This document shows, piece by piece, positions 29,093 to 39,368 of a stretch of 64,000 nucleotides of DNA. The stretch comes from Lentibacillus cibarius (GTDB lineage: Bacteria > Bacillota > Bacilli > Bacillales > Amphibacillaceae): the NCBI RefSeq assembly GCF_005887555.1, contig NZ_VCIA01000001.1, forward strand, positions 1,674,001 to 1,738,000, written 5' to 3'. How positions within the stretch are numbered: the stretch's first letter is position 1; each line of letters starts with the position of its first letter. The notes under the pieces are model-generated. The model was not told the DNA's origin. It did not search any database and saw only the letters and a list, made by a program, of their open reading frames with translations. The position numbers and the translations under genes were made by a program.

Positions 29093-30126
29093 TTACACAA
29101 GCGAACGCACGATGGCCGCTGCTGTCTCTTCCCGCTCAATCATTCCGACGCCCTGACCAGCCCACAGTGACTGCACTTCCGCTAGTTCACTTTTCTTTCC
29201 GGCCGTGCGGATATCTTTAGTCATTTGATTCTGCACCGGAAATGGCGGCAATGGTACCCCGCTCGACGCCACTTCAGTTACAAACCGGTTACGAATGGCG
29301 CGCGCTGGTCGTCCGGAAAATACTTTCGTGATTACTGTATCATCTGTCCCTGCCTGCATGAGCGCCTCGCGATATGCTGCATTCGTTCCGGCTTCCCTCG
29401 CTACTAAAAACCTCGTGCCAAGCTGGACGGCTGATGCTCCCATCGCTAGCAGTGCATCGATCTGATTTTTGTATGGATGCCACCCGCAGCAACAACTGGT
29501 ACATCAATTGCATCAAGCATTTCCTGCAGCAATACCAAAAGTCCGATATTATAGCCATCCGGGTGTTTGGTAACGTCAAATGTGCTGCGGTGCCCACCTG
29601 CTTCCGAACCTTGTGCAACGACTACATCATAACCAGCGCTTTCCAATTGTCTTGCCTCATCAACACTAGTTGCCATACCGATCAATATAACATCATGCTT
29701 TTTCAGTAGTTTGATCAATCTATCAGCCAATACACCGAAAGCCGTGCTGACAATTGGAATGTCTTCCTTCACAATAACGTTTATTTTTTCCTCTAAATAA
29801 TCATGTACTTGAATCACTTTATCTCCTAGCGGCATGCCTAATTCGCCCCGGTATCCATCTAAAAATGGCTGCATTGGCTGCTCGTCTCCGGAAACCACCT
29901 CCAAATCAGTGGCAAAAAGATTTACTGCGAATGGTTTTTCCGTCAGTTGCTTCACTCGCCGAATATCCTCACGAAGGGCGTCTTCGGTCATGTACCCAGC
30001 ACCAATAGTCCCAAGCGCTCCTTCATCTGCAACAGCAGCAACCAGTTCAGGTGTCGTTATCCCACCTGCCATACCGGCCTGAATAATCGGCAGGTCCACA
30101 CCGGCTAATTCCAAAAATGATTGCAT
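29093..30126 (-). pseudogene. Nitronate monooxygenase, one-base frameshift
   Basis: TIM-barrel FMN enzyme of the 2-nitropropane dioxygenase family: LPIIQAGMAGGITTPELVAA at the start, VVAQGSEAGGHRS (FMN phosphate loop) and, in the second frame, MGASAVQLGTRFL. The frames part within the T run 29466-29470 (minus ACAAAAATCAG, where ACA AAA AAT CAG restores NQIDALLAMGAS). With one A added the gene is about 345 residues. Function would be oxidation of alkyl nitronates such as propionate-3-nitronate. Start ATG follows GGGAGGGGA. Confidence 0.87.
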
Positions 30127-30182
30127 CCATATCCCCTCCCTCTAGTATTTTAATTCAACATATTACACGAACTTTTAAAATA

Positions 30183-30226
30183 GAAAAAGGCCATTTCCCA
30201 GCATCAAACTGCAAAAATGGCCTATG
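30183..30226 (-). terminator. Terminator of the TRAP operon
   Basis: AGGCCATTTTTGC...GGGAAATGGCCTTTTTC on the minus strand, right behind the fused permease gene. Confidence 0.85.
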
Positions 30227-30230
30227 AAAC

Positions 30231-32408
30231 TTACACATTTTCCTGGGCAGTTTCAACATGCGTCTTATCTTCCTTATCCTTTTTCCACCATTGATAAGCA
30301 ATAATAATAGCGAACAGGCCTACACCAATTCCATCTGTCAGTAATGAATGGTTGAGCAGGACAATGGCGGCTGCCACGGCAAGAATCCGTTCCATCCAGC
30401 CAAACTTGGTAAACAGATAACTTTGAATAAACGTTGACCAGGCAATAATGCCAATAAACGCGGTGGCGATGCTTAACGCTATCTGGATCCACGTTGCAGT
30501 ATCATCCTGCAAAATCAGCATCGGATTCATGACAAACGCAAACGGCAGCAAGAGTGCCCCCATATCAAACTTAAATCCTTGTACACCGGTTTTTATCGGA
30601 TCGGATTTAGCGATACCTGAGGTTGCGTAGGCCGGTAGATTGATTGGTGGTGTATCGTCCGCCAAAATACCGAAGTAAAACACAAACAAATGTGCCGCTA
30701 ACACAGGAATATCCAGCTGAATTAGCGCCGGTGCCATTACAGCTGCAAGTACAATATAAGTCGCGGTCGTTGGCAGTCCAAGCCCCATAACAATGCATGC
30801 AAGCATGGTAAACAAGAGTACCAGGAACAACTGTTCATTCGCCAGATCAAGTATGAGCCCGGATAAAATAGGCCCCAGTCCGGTCATAGTGACAACACCG
30901 GTTAAAATCCCGGCAGCCGCACAAGCCGCAACAACGCTTAAGGCATTTTTTGCACCAAGTTCAAGTGCCGTCAAAAATTCTTTCCAGCCAAATGTCACTT
31001 GTTTTTCTGTATCCACTTTTTTGCCCATCGCATACCAAATCATCGCAAGCAACAGACTGCCTGCCGAAACATACGTGACGTACTCATTTAGTCCAAACAA
31101 CAAATGTGCTGCATAGGCTGCACCAGTAAACAGTAACGAGACGAGAAAGCCTGCACCAAAATTTTTCTGCATTCGGTAGGAAAACAGCGCAATCGTAATC
31201 GTTCCGACAATGGCCATAAACGACGCAAGAATCGGGGTCAACCGCAGCATAAGCAATATAATGATCGCGACAATCGGTAGAAGCAGGTAACCGCGTCCAG
31301 CAAAAATTCTAAACGGGGAAACGAGGTCTTTCCGTGGAATGCCCTTCAGATTAAACTTACTTGCTTCCAAATGGACCATAAACAAAATCGCCGTGTAACT
31401 GAGTAATGCCGGTATAGCTGCTGATTTAACGATGTCCAAGTAAGGAATGCCGGTGAAATCTGCCATAATAAATGCAGCAGCACCCATTACCGGTGGCAGC
31501 AACTGTCCACTAGAAGAAGCTGCAACCTCAACACCACCGGCAACTTTCGGGCGAAACCCGGTTTTTTTCATCAATGGAATGGTAAACGTACCGGTTGTCA
31601 CCGCATTGGCAACCGAACTCCCGGAGATGGATCCCATCAAACCCGAGGACACAACGGCAGCCTTGGCAGGTCCGCCTTTGAATGAACCGACAAGCGACAT
31701 GGCCAGATCGATAAACATTTTCCCTGCTCCGGTCACTTCCAAAAAGGCCCCAAATAAGATAAAAATAAATACATATTGTGCAGATACGGTAATCGGTGTA
31801 CCAAAGATCCCCTCATTGGACAGGTACATGAATTCCGCAATTTCATTCCAGGTGAAACCAAAGTGATTAATTGCATCCGGCAAAATCGCTCTGGCGCCTA
31901 AGAAATCCGGCAAATACATGTCGCCAAGCCAAGCATACAACATAAATACTGTTGCCAAAATGACCAGCGGTTTGCCAACAACACGCCTTGTCGCCTCTAA
32001 GACTAGAAGCAATGCGACAAACGACATAGTGGTGTCGATTGTATTGGGGTTACCGACCTTCCCAACCAGTTCCTCGGAAATAATCAAAATATAAATACCG
32101 GTTGACGCCCCAAGTGCCGCCAACACTAAATCATACCAAGGAATTTTCTTTTGTCCGAGGTTCTTTTTATATGGAAAGATCAAAAAGATGAGGGTTAAAG
32201 CAAATGCCAGATGGACGGCGTTCTGTTGCATTCGCGGCAGCATATCAATACCGGCCGTATACAAATGGAACAATGAAAAGCCGACTGCTACTGTCAACAC
32301 GATAGCTGCCATCCAGCCGAATAATGTCCGGTCACTGCCCTCAAGTTCGTCCAATTTTTTATTCATTTCATCCTGACCGACGCTGTTATCCAAATTTGAT
32401 TTAGCCAT
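30231..32408 (-). CDS. TAXI-TRAP transporter fused permease (DctQM)
   Basis: 725 residues with about 18 predicted helices. The N-terminal 150 residues correspond to the small DctQ-like part; the rest is DctM-like (TRAP_fused family), with GSISGSSVANAVTTGTFTIPLMKKTGF, VEVAASSSGQLLPPVMGAAAFI and GLGLPTTATYIVLAAV. Fused permeases of this kind work with TAXI-type binding proteins. Cytoplasmic tail is Lys/Glu-rich. Third gene of the operon, 21 bases behind the DUF1850 gene. Confidence 0.92.
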   Translation of the reverse strand: MAKSNLDNSVGQDEMNKKLDELEGSDRTLFGWMAAIVLTVAVGFSLFHLYTAGIDMLPRMQQNAVHLAFALTLIFLIFPYKKNLGQKKIPWYDLVLAALGASTGIYILIISEELVGKVGNPNTIDTTMSFVALLLVLEATRRVVGKPLVILATVFMLYAWLGDMYLPDFLGARAILPDAINHFGFTWNEIAEFMYLSNEGIFGTPITVSAQYVFIFILFGAFLEVTGAGKMFIDLAMSLVGSFKGGPAKAAVVSSGLMGSISGSSVANAVTTGTFTIPLMKKTGFRPKVAGGVEVAASSSGQLLPPVMGAAAFIMADFTGIPYLDIVKSAAIPALLSYTAILFMVHLEASKFNLKGIPRKDLVSPFRIFAGRGYLLLPIVAIIILLMLRLTPILASFMAIVGTITIALFSYRMQKNFGAGFLVSLLFTGAAYAAHLLFGLNEYVTYVSAGSLLLAMIWYAMGKKVDTEKQVTFGWKEFLTALELGAKNALSVVAACAAAGILTGVVTMTGLGPILSGLILDLANEQLFLVLLFTMLACIVMGLGLPTTATYIVLAAVMAPALIQLDIPVLAAHLFVFYFGILADDTPPINLPAYATSGIAKSDPIKTGVQGFKFDMGALLLPFAFVMNPMLILQDDTATWIQIALSIATAFIGIIAWSTFIQSYLFTKFGWMERILAVAAAIVLLNHSLLTDGIGVGLFAIIIAYQWWKKDKEDKTHVETAQENV

Positions 32409-32429
32409 AAAGGACCTCCCTTCCGTACA

Positions 32430-32966
32430 TCATGATAGTTTGGCCCACAAATACGAGAACCAATTTTCCTTTTTTATGGTAAGTGCAAACGTTCTGCCGA
32501 CAAATGGTTCCTTGGATATATTCCACGTTTCATCATCTATCGTAATTGTTTGATCCGTGAAGCTGACAGGATGAAAAAGCACTTCTTGAAATGGTTTATC
32601 AATCTCATCGATGATATAAAAGCCATCTTCCAGACGATCAGTAGCACCAGGCGGCGGCTCTGTCTCAATGCCGGCGCCAAAGCTGCAGTTCCAACTCTCC
32701 ATTAAAACCATCTCATAATTATTGCTAACTTCATATTTCTCAATGATTGGACACTTGGCAACAGAATGGGTATAGCGAGATGAAAAACTCGTATCGGCAT
32801 TTACCCGCTCAGCAATCAGTACGTCACCATTATCTGCCTTTGCATATAAGACATGAACAGTTGACAGGAGCAAATAAATGCCGATAACAGTCATCATCAT
32901 TAAAAATAGCAGGAAGGCACGCCTGTGATTAAACAGGCTGTGCCGATTTTTGGCAGATACGTCCAT
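32430..32966 (-). CDS. DUF1850 protein, TRAP-associated
   Basis: 178 residues. N-terminal membrane anchor (AFLLFLMMMTVIGIYLLL) and an extracytoplasmic DUF1850 domain (FSSRYTHSVAKCPIIEKYEV...MVLMESWNCSFGAGIETEPP). Genes of this family sit regularly between TAXI binding protein and fused permease; their exact role is unknown. The start codon overlaps the TAXI stop by one base (TAATG), implying coupled translation. Confidence 0.87.
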   Translation of the reverse strand: MDVSAKNRHSLFNHRRAFLLFLMMMTVIGIYLLLSTVHVLYAKADNGDVLIAERVNADTSFSSRYTHSVAKCPIIEKYEVSNNYEMVLMESWNCSFGAGIETEPPPGATDRLEDGFYIIDEIDKPFQEVLFHPVSFTDQTITIDDETWNISKEPFVGRTFALTIKKENWFSYLWAKLS

Positions 32967-34006
32967 TAGTCAGTCGTCATGCCTTCCTCTTCATAATACT
33001 TTTTCGCACCTGGATGAAGATCAATTGACATACCATCTGTTGCAGTTTCCAGTGTTATATCTGCACCGCGTGAATGTGCCGATTCCAGCTCATCCCGCTT
33101 TTCAAATAATGCTTTTGTCATGTTGTATACAGCATCTTCCGGCAATTCTTTATCTACTACAAGAATAGCCATGACAGCTACCGTGTTTATATCCTCTTTC
33201 TGACCATAGTCCGCATACGTATCAGCAGATATTGTACGCTTAGTATAATAAGAATAATCAGAAATTAACTTATCAATTACGTCATCAGAAAGCGATAATA
33301 CCTTTACGTCTTTGTTTGCACCCAGCTCCTGAATAGCGCTTGTCGGTGCACCGGCAGTAATAAATGCGGCATCAATCGTGCCGTTCTGCAGCCCCTGTGA
33401 AGCGTCTCCAAAGCCTAAAAATTCCGTCGTAATATCATCATACGTTATTCCTGCTGCATTAAGTATTTGTTTTGCGTTAGCCTCGGCACCACTGCCCTGG
33501 TCACCAACGGCTACATTTTTCCCTTTCAGATCATCCAGTGAATCAATGCCGCTGTCAGCCGTTGTTACTATCTGAATATCTTCCGGGTACAGGGAGGCCA
33601 TACCAGCCATGTTATCGACGGTACTTCCTTTAAAATCTTCAAGTGTCTCGCCGTTAACCGCATAATAAGAAATATCATTCTGAACTAGAATGGCCTGGTA
33701 CTTTCCCGCAGCCAATTCCTGTGCATTGGTAACCGATGCCCCCGTCGATACAGCACGTGCTTGGGAAACCCCTTCAACATCAGCAAAAATCTGTTGTGCC
33801 ATCGCTACACCTAATGGATAATACGTACCACTCGTTCCACCGGTTCCTAGTGTTACGCGCACTTCTTCACCTGAAGAATCATCTCCCCCGCCGTTGTTAT
33901 CGCTGCCGTCGTCCGTTTCCTCGCCTTCTTTCTGCGAACTTCCGCAGCCAGCCAGGGCAAGTAAAAGAACAAGTAACAGCAAGCCAGCAAGTTTCAGATT
34001 TTTCAC
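32966..34006 (-). CDS. TAXI family TRAP solute-binding lipoprotein
   Basis: 346 residues, GTG start after AAAGGGGGAAT. Lipobox LAGC, acidic spacer, then the TAXI domain: VTLGTGGTSGTYYPLGVAMAQ, the repeated AVSTGASVTNAQELAAG and GVAVGDQGSGAEANAKQILNA-type segments. TAXI proteins bind small carboxylates such as glutamate or 2-oxoglutarate; the ligand here is not readable. First gene of the operon and divergent from a regulator at 34273. Confidence 0.92.
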   Translation of the reverse strand: MKNLKLAGLLLLVLLLALAGCGSSQKEGEETDDGSDNNGGGDDSSGEEVRVTLGTGGTSGTYYPLGVAMAQQIFADVEGVSQARAVSTGASVTNAQELAAGKYQAILVQNDISYYAVNGETLEDFKGSTVDNMAGMASLYPEDIQIVTTADSGIDSLDDLKGKNVAVGDQGSGAEANAKQILNAAGITYDDITTEFLGFGDASQGLQNGTIDAAFITAGAPTSAIQELGANKDVKVLSLSDDVIDKLISDYSYYTKRTISADTYADYGQKEDINTVAVMAILVVDKELPEDAVYNMTKALFEKRDELESAHSRGADITLETATDGMSIDLHPGAKKYYEEEGMTTD

Positions 34007-34146
34007 TTAAAATTCCCCCTTTAGCATATTAATCTATCACAGTCCATCATAAACCGCTTTCAATATCCTGTCAATTTAAAATACTACAAACTCTCCATTA
34101 TGAAAAGCAACACACCAATACCTGTACACCTTTTTTTAAATTTCTC

Positions 34147-34204
34147 TTGACAATTTTACGAAAATTCCGTACTATATTGGCATTAGCGAATAGTGTCGTA
34201 AAAT
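34147..34204 (+). promoter_or_regulatory. Regulator promoter with flanking inverted repeat
   Basis: TTGACA (34147-34152) and TACTAT (34170-34175), 17 bases apart. A perfect 9-base inverted repeat, ATTTTACGA (34153-34161) and TCGTAAAAT (34196-34204), brackets the -10 region with centres about 43 bases (four turns) apart. This is a good candidate operator for autoregulation and for the divergent TRAP operon. Confidence 0.6.
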
Positions 34205-34272
34205 GTATCGCCATGCAACCTATTATTAAATGGAATAAAAATGTTACCCAATCAGGAAAGGAGGCGAACCAC

Positions 34273-35574
34273 GTGAAGGTTAAAATTGCTGTATTTGGCA
34301 GTGAAGCGGTCATCAAGCAATTTCAAAGCTATACAGGCGGGCAGGAGAATATAGAAATTTTTCCGCTTGTTTATTCGGACCCTTCAGAAACAGAAACCTT
34401 AGTGGAAAAGGCATTCATGTGTGATATCTACCTGTTTTCCGGCGCACTATCGTACCAGTATGCCAAAGAAAAGATTATTAAAAAAAGGCTGCCTGCCGTC
34501 CAAGTTGAAGTAGATGCTTACATGATCTTGATGGCATTTTATTATGTGAAAAATTATAAACAGCAGCCATTGGAGCGGCTTTCCATTGATGTGCCTGATG
34601 CAAGTAAAGTAGATGAAACCTTAGACGAAACCGGCATCGCTTGCGACTCTATCTATACGTACAGTTACGGTAAGCGTGATGCGGCAGCAGACATTGCCAC
34701 GATTGTTAAGTTCCATGAAATGCACTGGAAAACAGGAAAAGTGGATCATGTGCTAACATCCATCAGTGAGGTTGAACAGCTATTGCATGCTAAACATATT
34801 CCCGTTACCTGTATGCGGATACCTAACCTGAACATCAAGCATGCTTTAGAAAAAGCAACATCCTTGGCGGCCATCAATCAAACCAACAGCGTACAAATTA
34901 TTATCGGTTATGTCCATTTAAAACATAAGTCCGCTATTCAATTGGAAAAAGGGAATGCTTATGGTCAGGAATTGCACAGTAGACTACATCAAATTCTGCA
35001 TAGATATGCCGAAGAAACCAATGCATCAATCTTTTCCGATGAAAATGACCGGTTCGTCTTATTTGGAACACGCGACATGCTCGATCATATTACGAGTCAT
35101 TACCGTGATTTTCCGTTAATGAAGGAGATTGAACACGCGCTGGACACGCCTGTTGATATCGGTTTCGGACTGGGGTTGAACGCTAAACAAGCCGAGAGTA
35201 ATGCACAACTCGCACTAGAGACGTGCGGAAGTTCCAACAAGGGGGCATGTTACGTCATTAATGAACGCGGGGAAGCAATTGGGCCGCTCGGCGTTGAAAA
35301 GCAGTTTAACCCCTCCATATTATATCGGTCTTTAATCCACAAAGCTAAATTAAACAACGAATTATCATACAATTTTATCGATTTTATTGAAGTGCGCAAC
35401 AACGAACCATTCTCATCCAATGACATTGCGAATTACTACCAGGTGACCAAACGAAGCGCAGAACGAACCATCAAAAAATTGCTCGCAGGCGACGTTATCA
35501 AAGTTGTCGGTGAAGAAAAGCCATATGTAAAAGGCCGGCCGCGGAAACTGTTTCAATTAAACCAAACAAGTTAG
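34273..35574 (+). CDS. HTH regulator with degenerate GGDEF-like domain
   Basis: 433 residues from GTG 34273 with AAAGGAGG upstream. The N-terminal third looks like a ligand-sensing alpha/beta domain (VKIAVFGSEAVIKQF...CDIYLFSGALSYQYAKEK). The middle contains SDENDRFVLFG and later VDIGFGLGLNAKQAESNAQLAL, a layout like a nucleotidyl-cyclase/GGDEF fold without the GGDEF residues. The C-terminus is a winged helix (FSSNDIANYYQVTKRSAERTIKKLL). It lies divergently to the TAXI-TRAP operon and most likely controls it. Family name not certain. Confidence 0.72.
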   Translation: MKVKIAVFGSEAVIKQFQSYTGGQENIEIFPLVYSDPSETETLVEKAFMCDIYLFSGALSYQYAKEKIIKKRLPAVQVEVDAYMILMAFYYVKNYKQQPLERLSIDVPDASKVDETLDETGIACDSIYTYSYGKRDAAADIATIVKFHEMHWKTGKVDHVLTSISEVEQLLHAKHIPVTCMRIPNLNIKHALEKATSLAAINQTNSVQIIIGYVHLKHKSAIQLEKGNAYGQELHSRLHQILHRYAEETNASIFSDENDRFVLFGTRDMLDHITSHYRDFPLMKEIEHALDTPVDIGFGLGLNAKQAESNAQLALETCGSSNKGACYVINERGEAIGPLGVEKQFNPSILYRSLIHKAKLNNELSYNFIDFIEVRNNEPFSSNDIANYYQVTKRSAERTIKKLLAGDVIKVVGEEKPYVKGRPRKLFQLNQTS

Positions 35575-35587
35575 CAACCAGCGAAAC

Positions 35588-35629
35588 AAAAAAGCTGCAA
35601 CACCATAGCATGGTTGTTGCAGCTTTTTT
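35588..35629. terminator. Terminator between regulator and small gene
   Basis: AAAAAAGCTGCAACA...TGTTGCAGCTTTTTT, symmetrical, so it can end both the regulator and the convergent small gene. Confidence 0.88.
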
Positions 35630-35634
35630 CACCC

Positions 35635-35784
35635 CTAAGAATGATTGTTATTGAACAGGTAATCCATCATGCTGTCCAACAATGGTACGGAGTCTGTCAC
35701 TAACAGTACCGGCAAAAGTGCGATAACAACAAGCACCGTAAAATTAGCGACAAAAAATTTAGGTATGCCCTTCAGCATTCTCAT
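35635..35784 (-). CDS. Small membrane protein, 49 residues
   Basis: ATG 35784 preceded by AAGGGGATG. Product: short basic N-terminus (RMLKGIPKF), one strongly hydrophobic helix (FVANFTVLVVIALLPVLLV) and a polar tail. Too short for most gene callers but has a good binding site, a terminator directly behind it and its own gap. Unknown function. Confidence 0.55.
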   Translation of the reverse strand: MRMLKGIPKFFVANFTVLVVIALLPVLLVTDSVPLLDSMMDYLFNNNHS

Positions 35785-35866
35785 GAAATCATCCCCTTTG
35801 GTTTATAACCACCTTTCTAGCCATTTTACCCTTTATCTGAATATTTTAAAAGTAGCTCGTTTCATT

Positions 35867-38800
35867 CTATATATTTAACAATTCTCGCACATCATCTTCG
35901 TTCAGACTTGATAGCATCGATTCGCCCGGCTGAATAACCTGGTCGATCAGTTCCCGTTTTTTCTGTTGCAGGTCATAAATTTTTTCCTCAATCGTTCCTT
36001 CTGTCACAAGCCGTATCACTTGCACCACATTTTTCTGCCCAAATCGATGCGCACGGCCGGTCGCTTGATCTTCTACCGCCGGGTTCCACCATAAGTCATA
36101 CAAGATAACGGTGTCGGCACCCGTAAGATTTAACCCGGTCCCGCCTGCCTTGAGCGATACAAGGAAGACACTTTTTTCACCTTGATTGAACCGTTCACTC
36201 ATCTGGACGCGTTCCTCAGAGGCAGTCTGTCCATGTAAGTAGAAGTAGTCAATTCCCTCATCTTGCAGTTTTTCTATAATAATTTCATGCATGCTGGTAA
36301 ACTGTGAGAAAATGAGCATCCGTTTCCCATTAGCGACAGCATTTCTTACGGTATCCATCAACTGATTGAGTTTACCGGACTCACCTTCATAATTCTCCAT
36401 AAATACGGACGGATGACAGCAAATCTGGCGTAGGCGTGTCAGACCGGCCAGAATCTTCATCCGGCTTTTATTGAATCCTTCCGTTTCCATTGATTGTGCC
36501 GCATCTTGCTGCAGCTGACGCCAGTAGCCGACATACAACTGTTTTTGTTCCTTCGTTAGTTCAGATACATGAACGGTTTCGATTTTTTCCGGCAACTCTT
36601 TTAGTACATCTTCTTTTACACGCCGCATAATAAATGGTCGTGTCATCGCGGCGATCTTCTCATGCGACAGCTGTTTGAATTTGCGCTGATTCGGCATCAG
36701 TCCCGGTAGGATCACCTGGAAAATCGCCCATAATTCATCAATAGAGTTTTCAATTGGCGTTCCACTCAGCGCAAACCGTCTGCCAGCCTTTAGCTGCCGT
36801 ATCGCCTGGGACGTTTTCGTTGCATAGTTTTTAATATACTGTGCTTCATCAAGAATAAGCGTCTGGAATGTTTTTTCGCGATATAAAGCAATATCCTGTC
36901 GTAATGTTGCATAGGAGGTAATCCAAACATCGATATCGCTATATGCTTCAATCATTTGCTCACGCTCAGCAGGTGTTCCGGCTAAGACGGCCACCTGCAA
37001 GTCAGGCGCAAATTTTATACATTCGTTTTTCCAGTTAAACAAAACAGATGATGGCGCAACGATCAAGTGCGGTGCTTCACCGGGATCGGAAAGCATATAA
37101 GCAATACTTTGGATCGTTTTCCCGAGCCCCATATCATCGGCCAAGATCCCGCCAAGATAATAGGCACTGAGCGATTTAAACCATTGATAACCGGTTACCT
37201 GATAGTTCCGGAGTTCGGCATGCAAGTTTTCCGGCAATGGGTATACCTGTTCTTCCGGCGACTTCAGCTGATGAAGCAGTTTTTGGAATGCAGGACCGTA
37301 TTGCTTTTGTGTTCCAATCAGTTCGTCCACCTGTGTGCCGCGGTAAACAGGCATATGAACATTGCCGTTCTGAATATCGTCTTTTTGAATCTCCAAGTCG
37401 TCAAAAAGCTGTTTCATCGATGTGAATGCCTCATCCTCCAAGGATAGGAAGGTGCCATCCTGCAAACGATAATAGCGCTTTTTCTCCAAGACAGCATCAA
37501 GCACACGGTCGACCTCGTCGTCATCGATACCGTGCACATTAAACCCAATCTCCAGCAGGTTCGACGAGGATTCCAGCTGTACGCTTGTGCTTGGTGAGGG
37601 TTCACCGTCGATAAGCAAGCTGCGGATGTCACCAGTCATAAACAGGTCAAGGTAGTTATTGAGTACAGGCAGGACATGGTATAAAAATTCATACAGTGTT
37701 TCCTCATCGGCTTCGATATATAATTCCTTACCATTATAATGAAAGTTGGCATATTCAATGAGGTGCATGATTTGTTGTTCTTTTTCCATATCACGGATGA
37801 CAATGCCGTCATTTTGTTCACGCCCTGTAAATGGGTCAATCTCATAATCACCATAATGATAGGTTAGCTTGCCGATCATCCAATTCCCGTCAAGTTCCAA
37901 AAACAATTTAGCGTGTAATGGTGCCTCGATTATTTCCGAGGCAATATCATCTGCTATTTGCACATCACCTACTTTTTTCAGTGATGGAATAACTTCGGAA
38001 ATGAAGGTGTCCGCTTGTTCCTTCGTAATGTGCAAACGATCGTGTGTGGTTCCTGCCATGGTGATCTGTTCAACAATTGGGAGCTGATCCTGTTTCGGAT
38101 AATAGAACACCCCATCGTAAAACAATAGATGATAATATTCGAAATACGTCATCGAATCCATATTGTCCATCAACAATGTGAATTCGTCTTTGCCATTTTT
38201 CTTTAAGTCAAAGTGAAACGGCAGCGCATCTTCAACAATCTCAAAACTCCTGTACGTGCCTGTGTCCGCTTTAACCGTGACATCACGCTCCTGCAGTGAG
38301 TAAAGCATCTGCTTAGAAACCAGCGGCGGAATGACCACAGCGCGATCCGATGTGTCTCTGATATAAGAGATTCCTCTGTCCGCGTAGACTTTTTCGTTGC
38401 GAATAATGGAAAAGATTTGCTCTAAAATAGCCCTGTCCTGTTCATGAAAATAGTGTATATCCGGGTTATAGGTGAATGTTTTGGTGAAATAATGCTCATT
38501 GCCGGAGAAAACATCTTGTAAAAAATGATCAATATCTTTAACGACCAAGCAGCGTTTTTCGCCTACCTTCAACTCGAGCAGCAGATTGTCGTCCAGATTC
38601 CACTTCAAATAGTATTCCACATGCAATGGCGTTTTTTGTTGTGTGATTTCCGATGCGGGTTGATATGTGTTTAATGATGAAATAGCACTCATCAGCCAAT
38701 TGGTCACTTGATAATCTCTGGATCTCCTAATCGAATTGCTTCTGTCACTATTGCTAATTGCTAATAGCACCGCGGCGATATGCTTACATGGACCGAACGT

Positions 38801-39028
38801 TTCAAATGCCGGGCAGTTACAGTGAGCTTCCATGGTCCTGTTTTCCAAATCAGGTGTGCTAATTTCCACAAAGTAATCGTCAGACCCGTGCACGGTTGCC
38901 GTCCAAACTTTAAAATTCCGGTCAAATACCGGATCACTGACTAAATGATTGTTATAATATTCTACTCCACGATTGTAGACAGCGGATGGAAACATAGATT
39001 TTATATTGATATCACGAATAGAATTCAA
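35867..39028 (-). CDS. SNF2-family helicase with SWIM zinc finger, YwqA-like
   Basis: 1053 residues, TTG start. N-terminal SWIM zinc finger CNCPAFETFGPCKH (about residues 70-85), a long central region of unknown fold, then a Swi2/Snf2 ATPase: LADDMGLGKTIQS (motif I), LDEAQYIKN (II), LSGTPIENS (III), and in the C-terminal helicase half LFSQFTSMHE, HGQTASEER and DQATGRAHRFGQ (VI). Such proteins translocate on duplex DNA and remodel bound proteins, often in transcription or repair. Stands alone. Confidence 0.92.
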   Translation of the reverse strand: MNSIRDINIKSMFPSAVYNRGVEYYNNHLVSDPVFDRNFKVWTATVHGSDDYFVEISTPDLENRTMEAHCNCPAFETFGPCKHIAAVLLAISNSDRSNSIRRSRDYQVTNWLMSAISSLNTYQPASEITQQKTPLHVEYYLKWNLDDNLLLELKVGEKRCLVVKDIDHFLQDVFSGNEHYFTKTFTYNPDIHYFHEQDRAILEQIFSIIRNEKVYADRGISYIRDTSDRAVVIPPLVSKQMLYSLQERDVTVKADTGTYRSFEIVEDALPFHFDLKKNGKDEFTLLMDNMDSMTYFEYYHLLFYDGVFYYPKQDQLPIVEQITMAGTTHDRLHITKEQADTFISEVIPSLKKVGDVQIADDIASEIIEAPLHAKLFLELDGNWMIGKLTYHYGDYEIDPFTGREQNDGIVIRDMEKEQQIMHLIEYANFHYNGKELYIEADEETLYEFLYHVLPVLNNYLDLFMTGDIRSLLIDGEPSPSTSVQLESSSNLLEIGFNVHGIDDDEVDRVLDAVLEKKRYYRLQDGTFLSLEDEAFTSMKQLFDDLEIQKDDIQNGNVHMPVYRGTQVDELIGTQKQYGPAFQKLLHQLKSPEEQVYPLPENLHAELRNYQVTGYQWFKSLSAYYLGGILADDMGLGKTIQSIAYMLSDPGEAPHLIVAPSSVLFNWKNECIKFAPDLQVAVLAGTPAEREQMIEAYSDIDVWITSYATLRQDIALYREKTFQTLILDEAQYIKNYATKTSQAIRQLKAGRRFALSGTPIENSIDELWAIFQVILPGLMPNQRKFKQLSHEKIAAMTRPFIMRRVKEDVLKELPEKIETVHVSELTKEQKQLYVGYWRQLQQDAAQSMETEGFNKSRMKILAGLTRLRQICCHPSVFMENYEGESGKLNQLMDTVRNAVANGKRMLIFSQFTSMHEIIIEKLQDEGIDYFYLHGQTASEERVQMSERFNQGEKSVFLVSLKAGGTGLNLTGADTVILYDLWWNPAVEDQATGRAHRFGQKNVVQVIRLVTEGTIEEKIYDLQQKKRELIDQVIQPGESMLSSLNEDDVRELLNI

Positions 39029-39368
39029 AACGCTTATACCCTACCTTCTGCCATTCTCTTTATCTACTATTGTACTATGAAGAAAAAAACTTTTAAACTG
39101 AATTCTCTTACCAGTATGGAAAGGAGGAATATAAAGTATACGTGGCAAAGCAGTTATTCGTGAAGCTGGGACAAGTTATTGATTTTATCAACCCCCTTGG
39201 AAATCTCAAAAAAACCTGCTTGATTCTAATGCAGGTCTTTTCAAAATAACATTTACCTTTCAATATATTTATATTATTTTGAAGTTATGATCTTACTTAA
39301 ATTCTTAAGTATTCCTTCCTTTTAAACTGTAACGTTATAATCAAAAGAAAGCGAAAGGATTTTTATCA
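39029..39368. other. Gap at the left edge of the AT-rich island
   Basis: 340 bases. A hairpin AAAAAACCTGC...GCAGGTCTTTT (39207-39243) looks like a terminator on the plus strand with no complete gene before it. AAAGGAGG at 39120-39127 precedes a short frame ending inside that hairpin, possibly the remains of a gene. G+C drops sharply to the right. Confidence 0.4.

Noticed and set aside
39061..39190. Short frame behind AAAGGAGG at 39120
   Set aside because: Spacing to GTG is too long and the frame ends inside a terminator hairpin.
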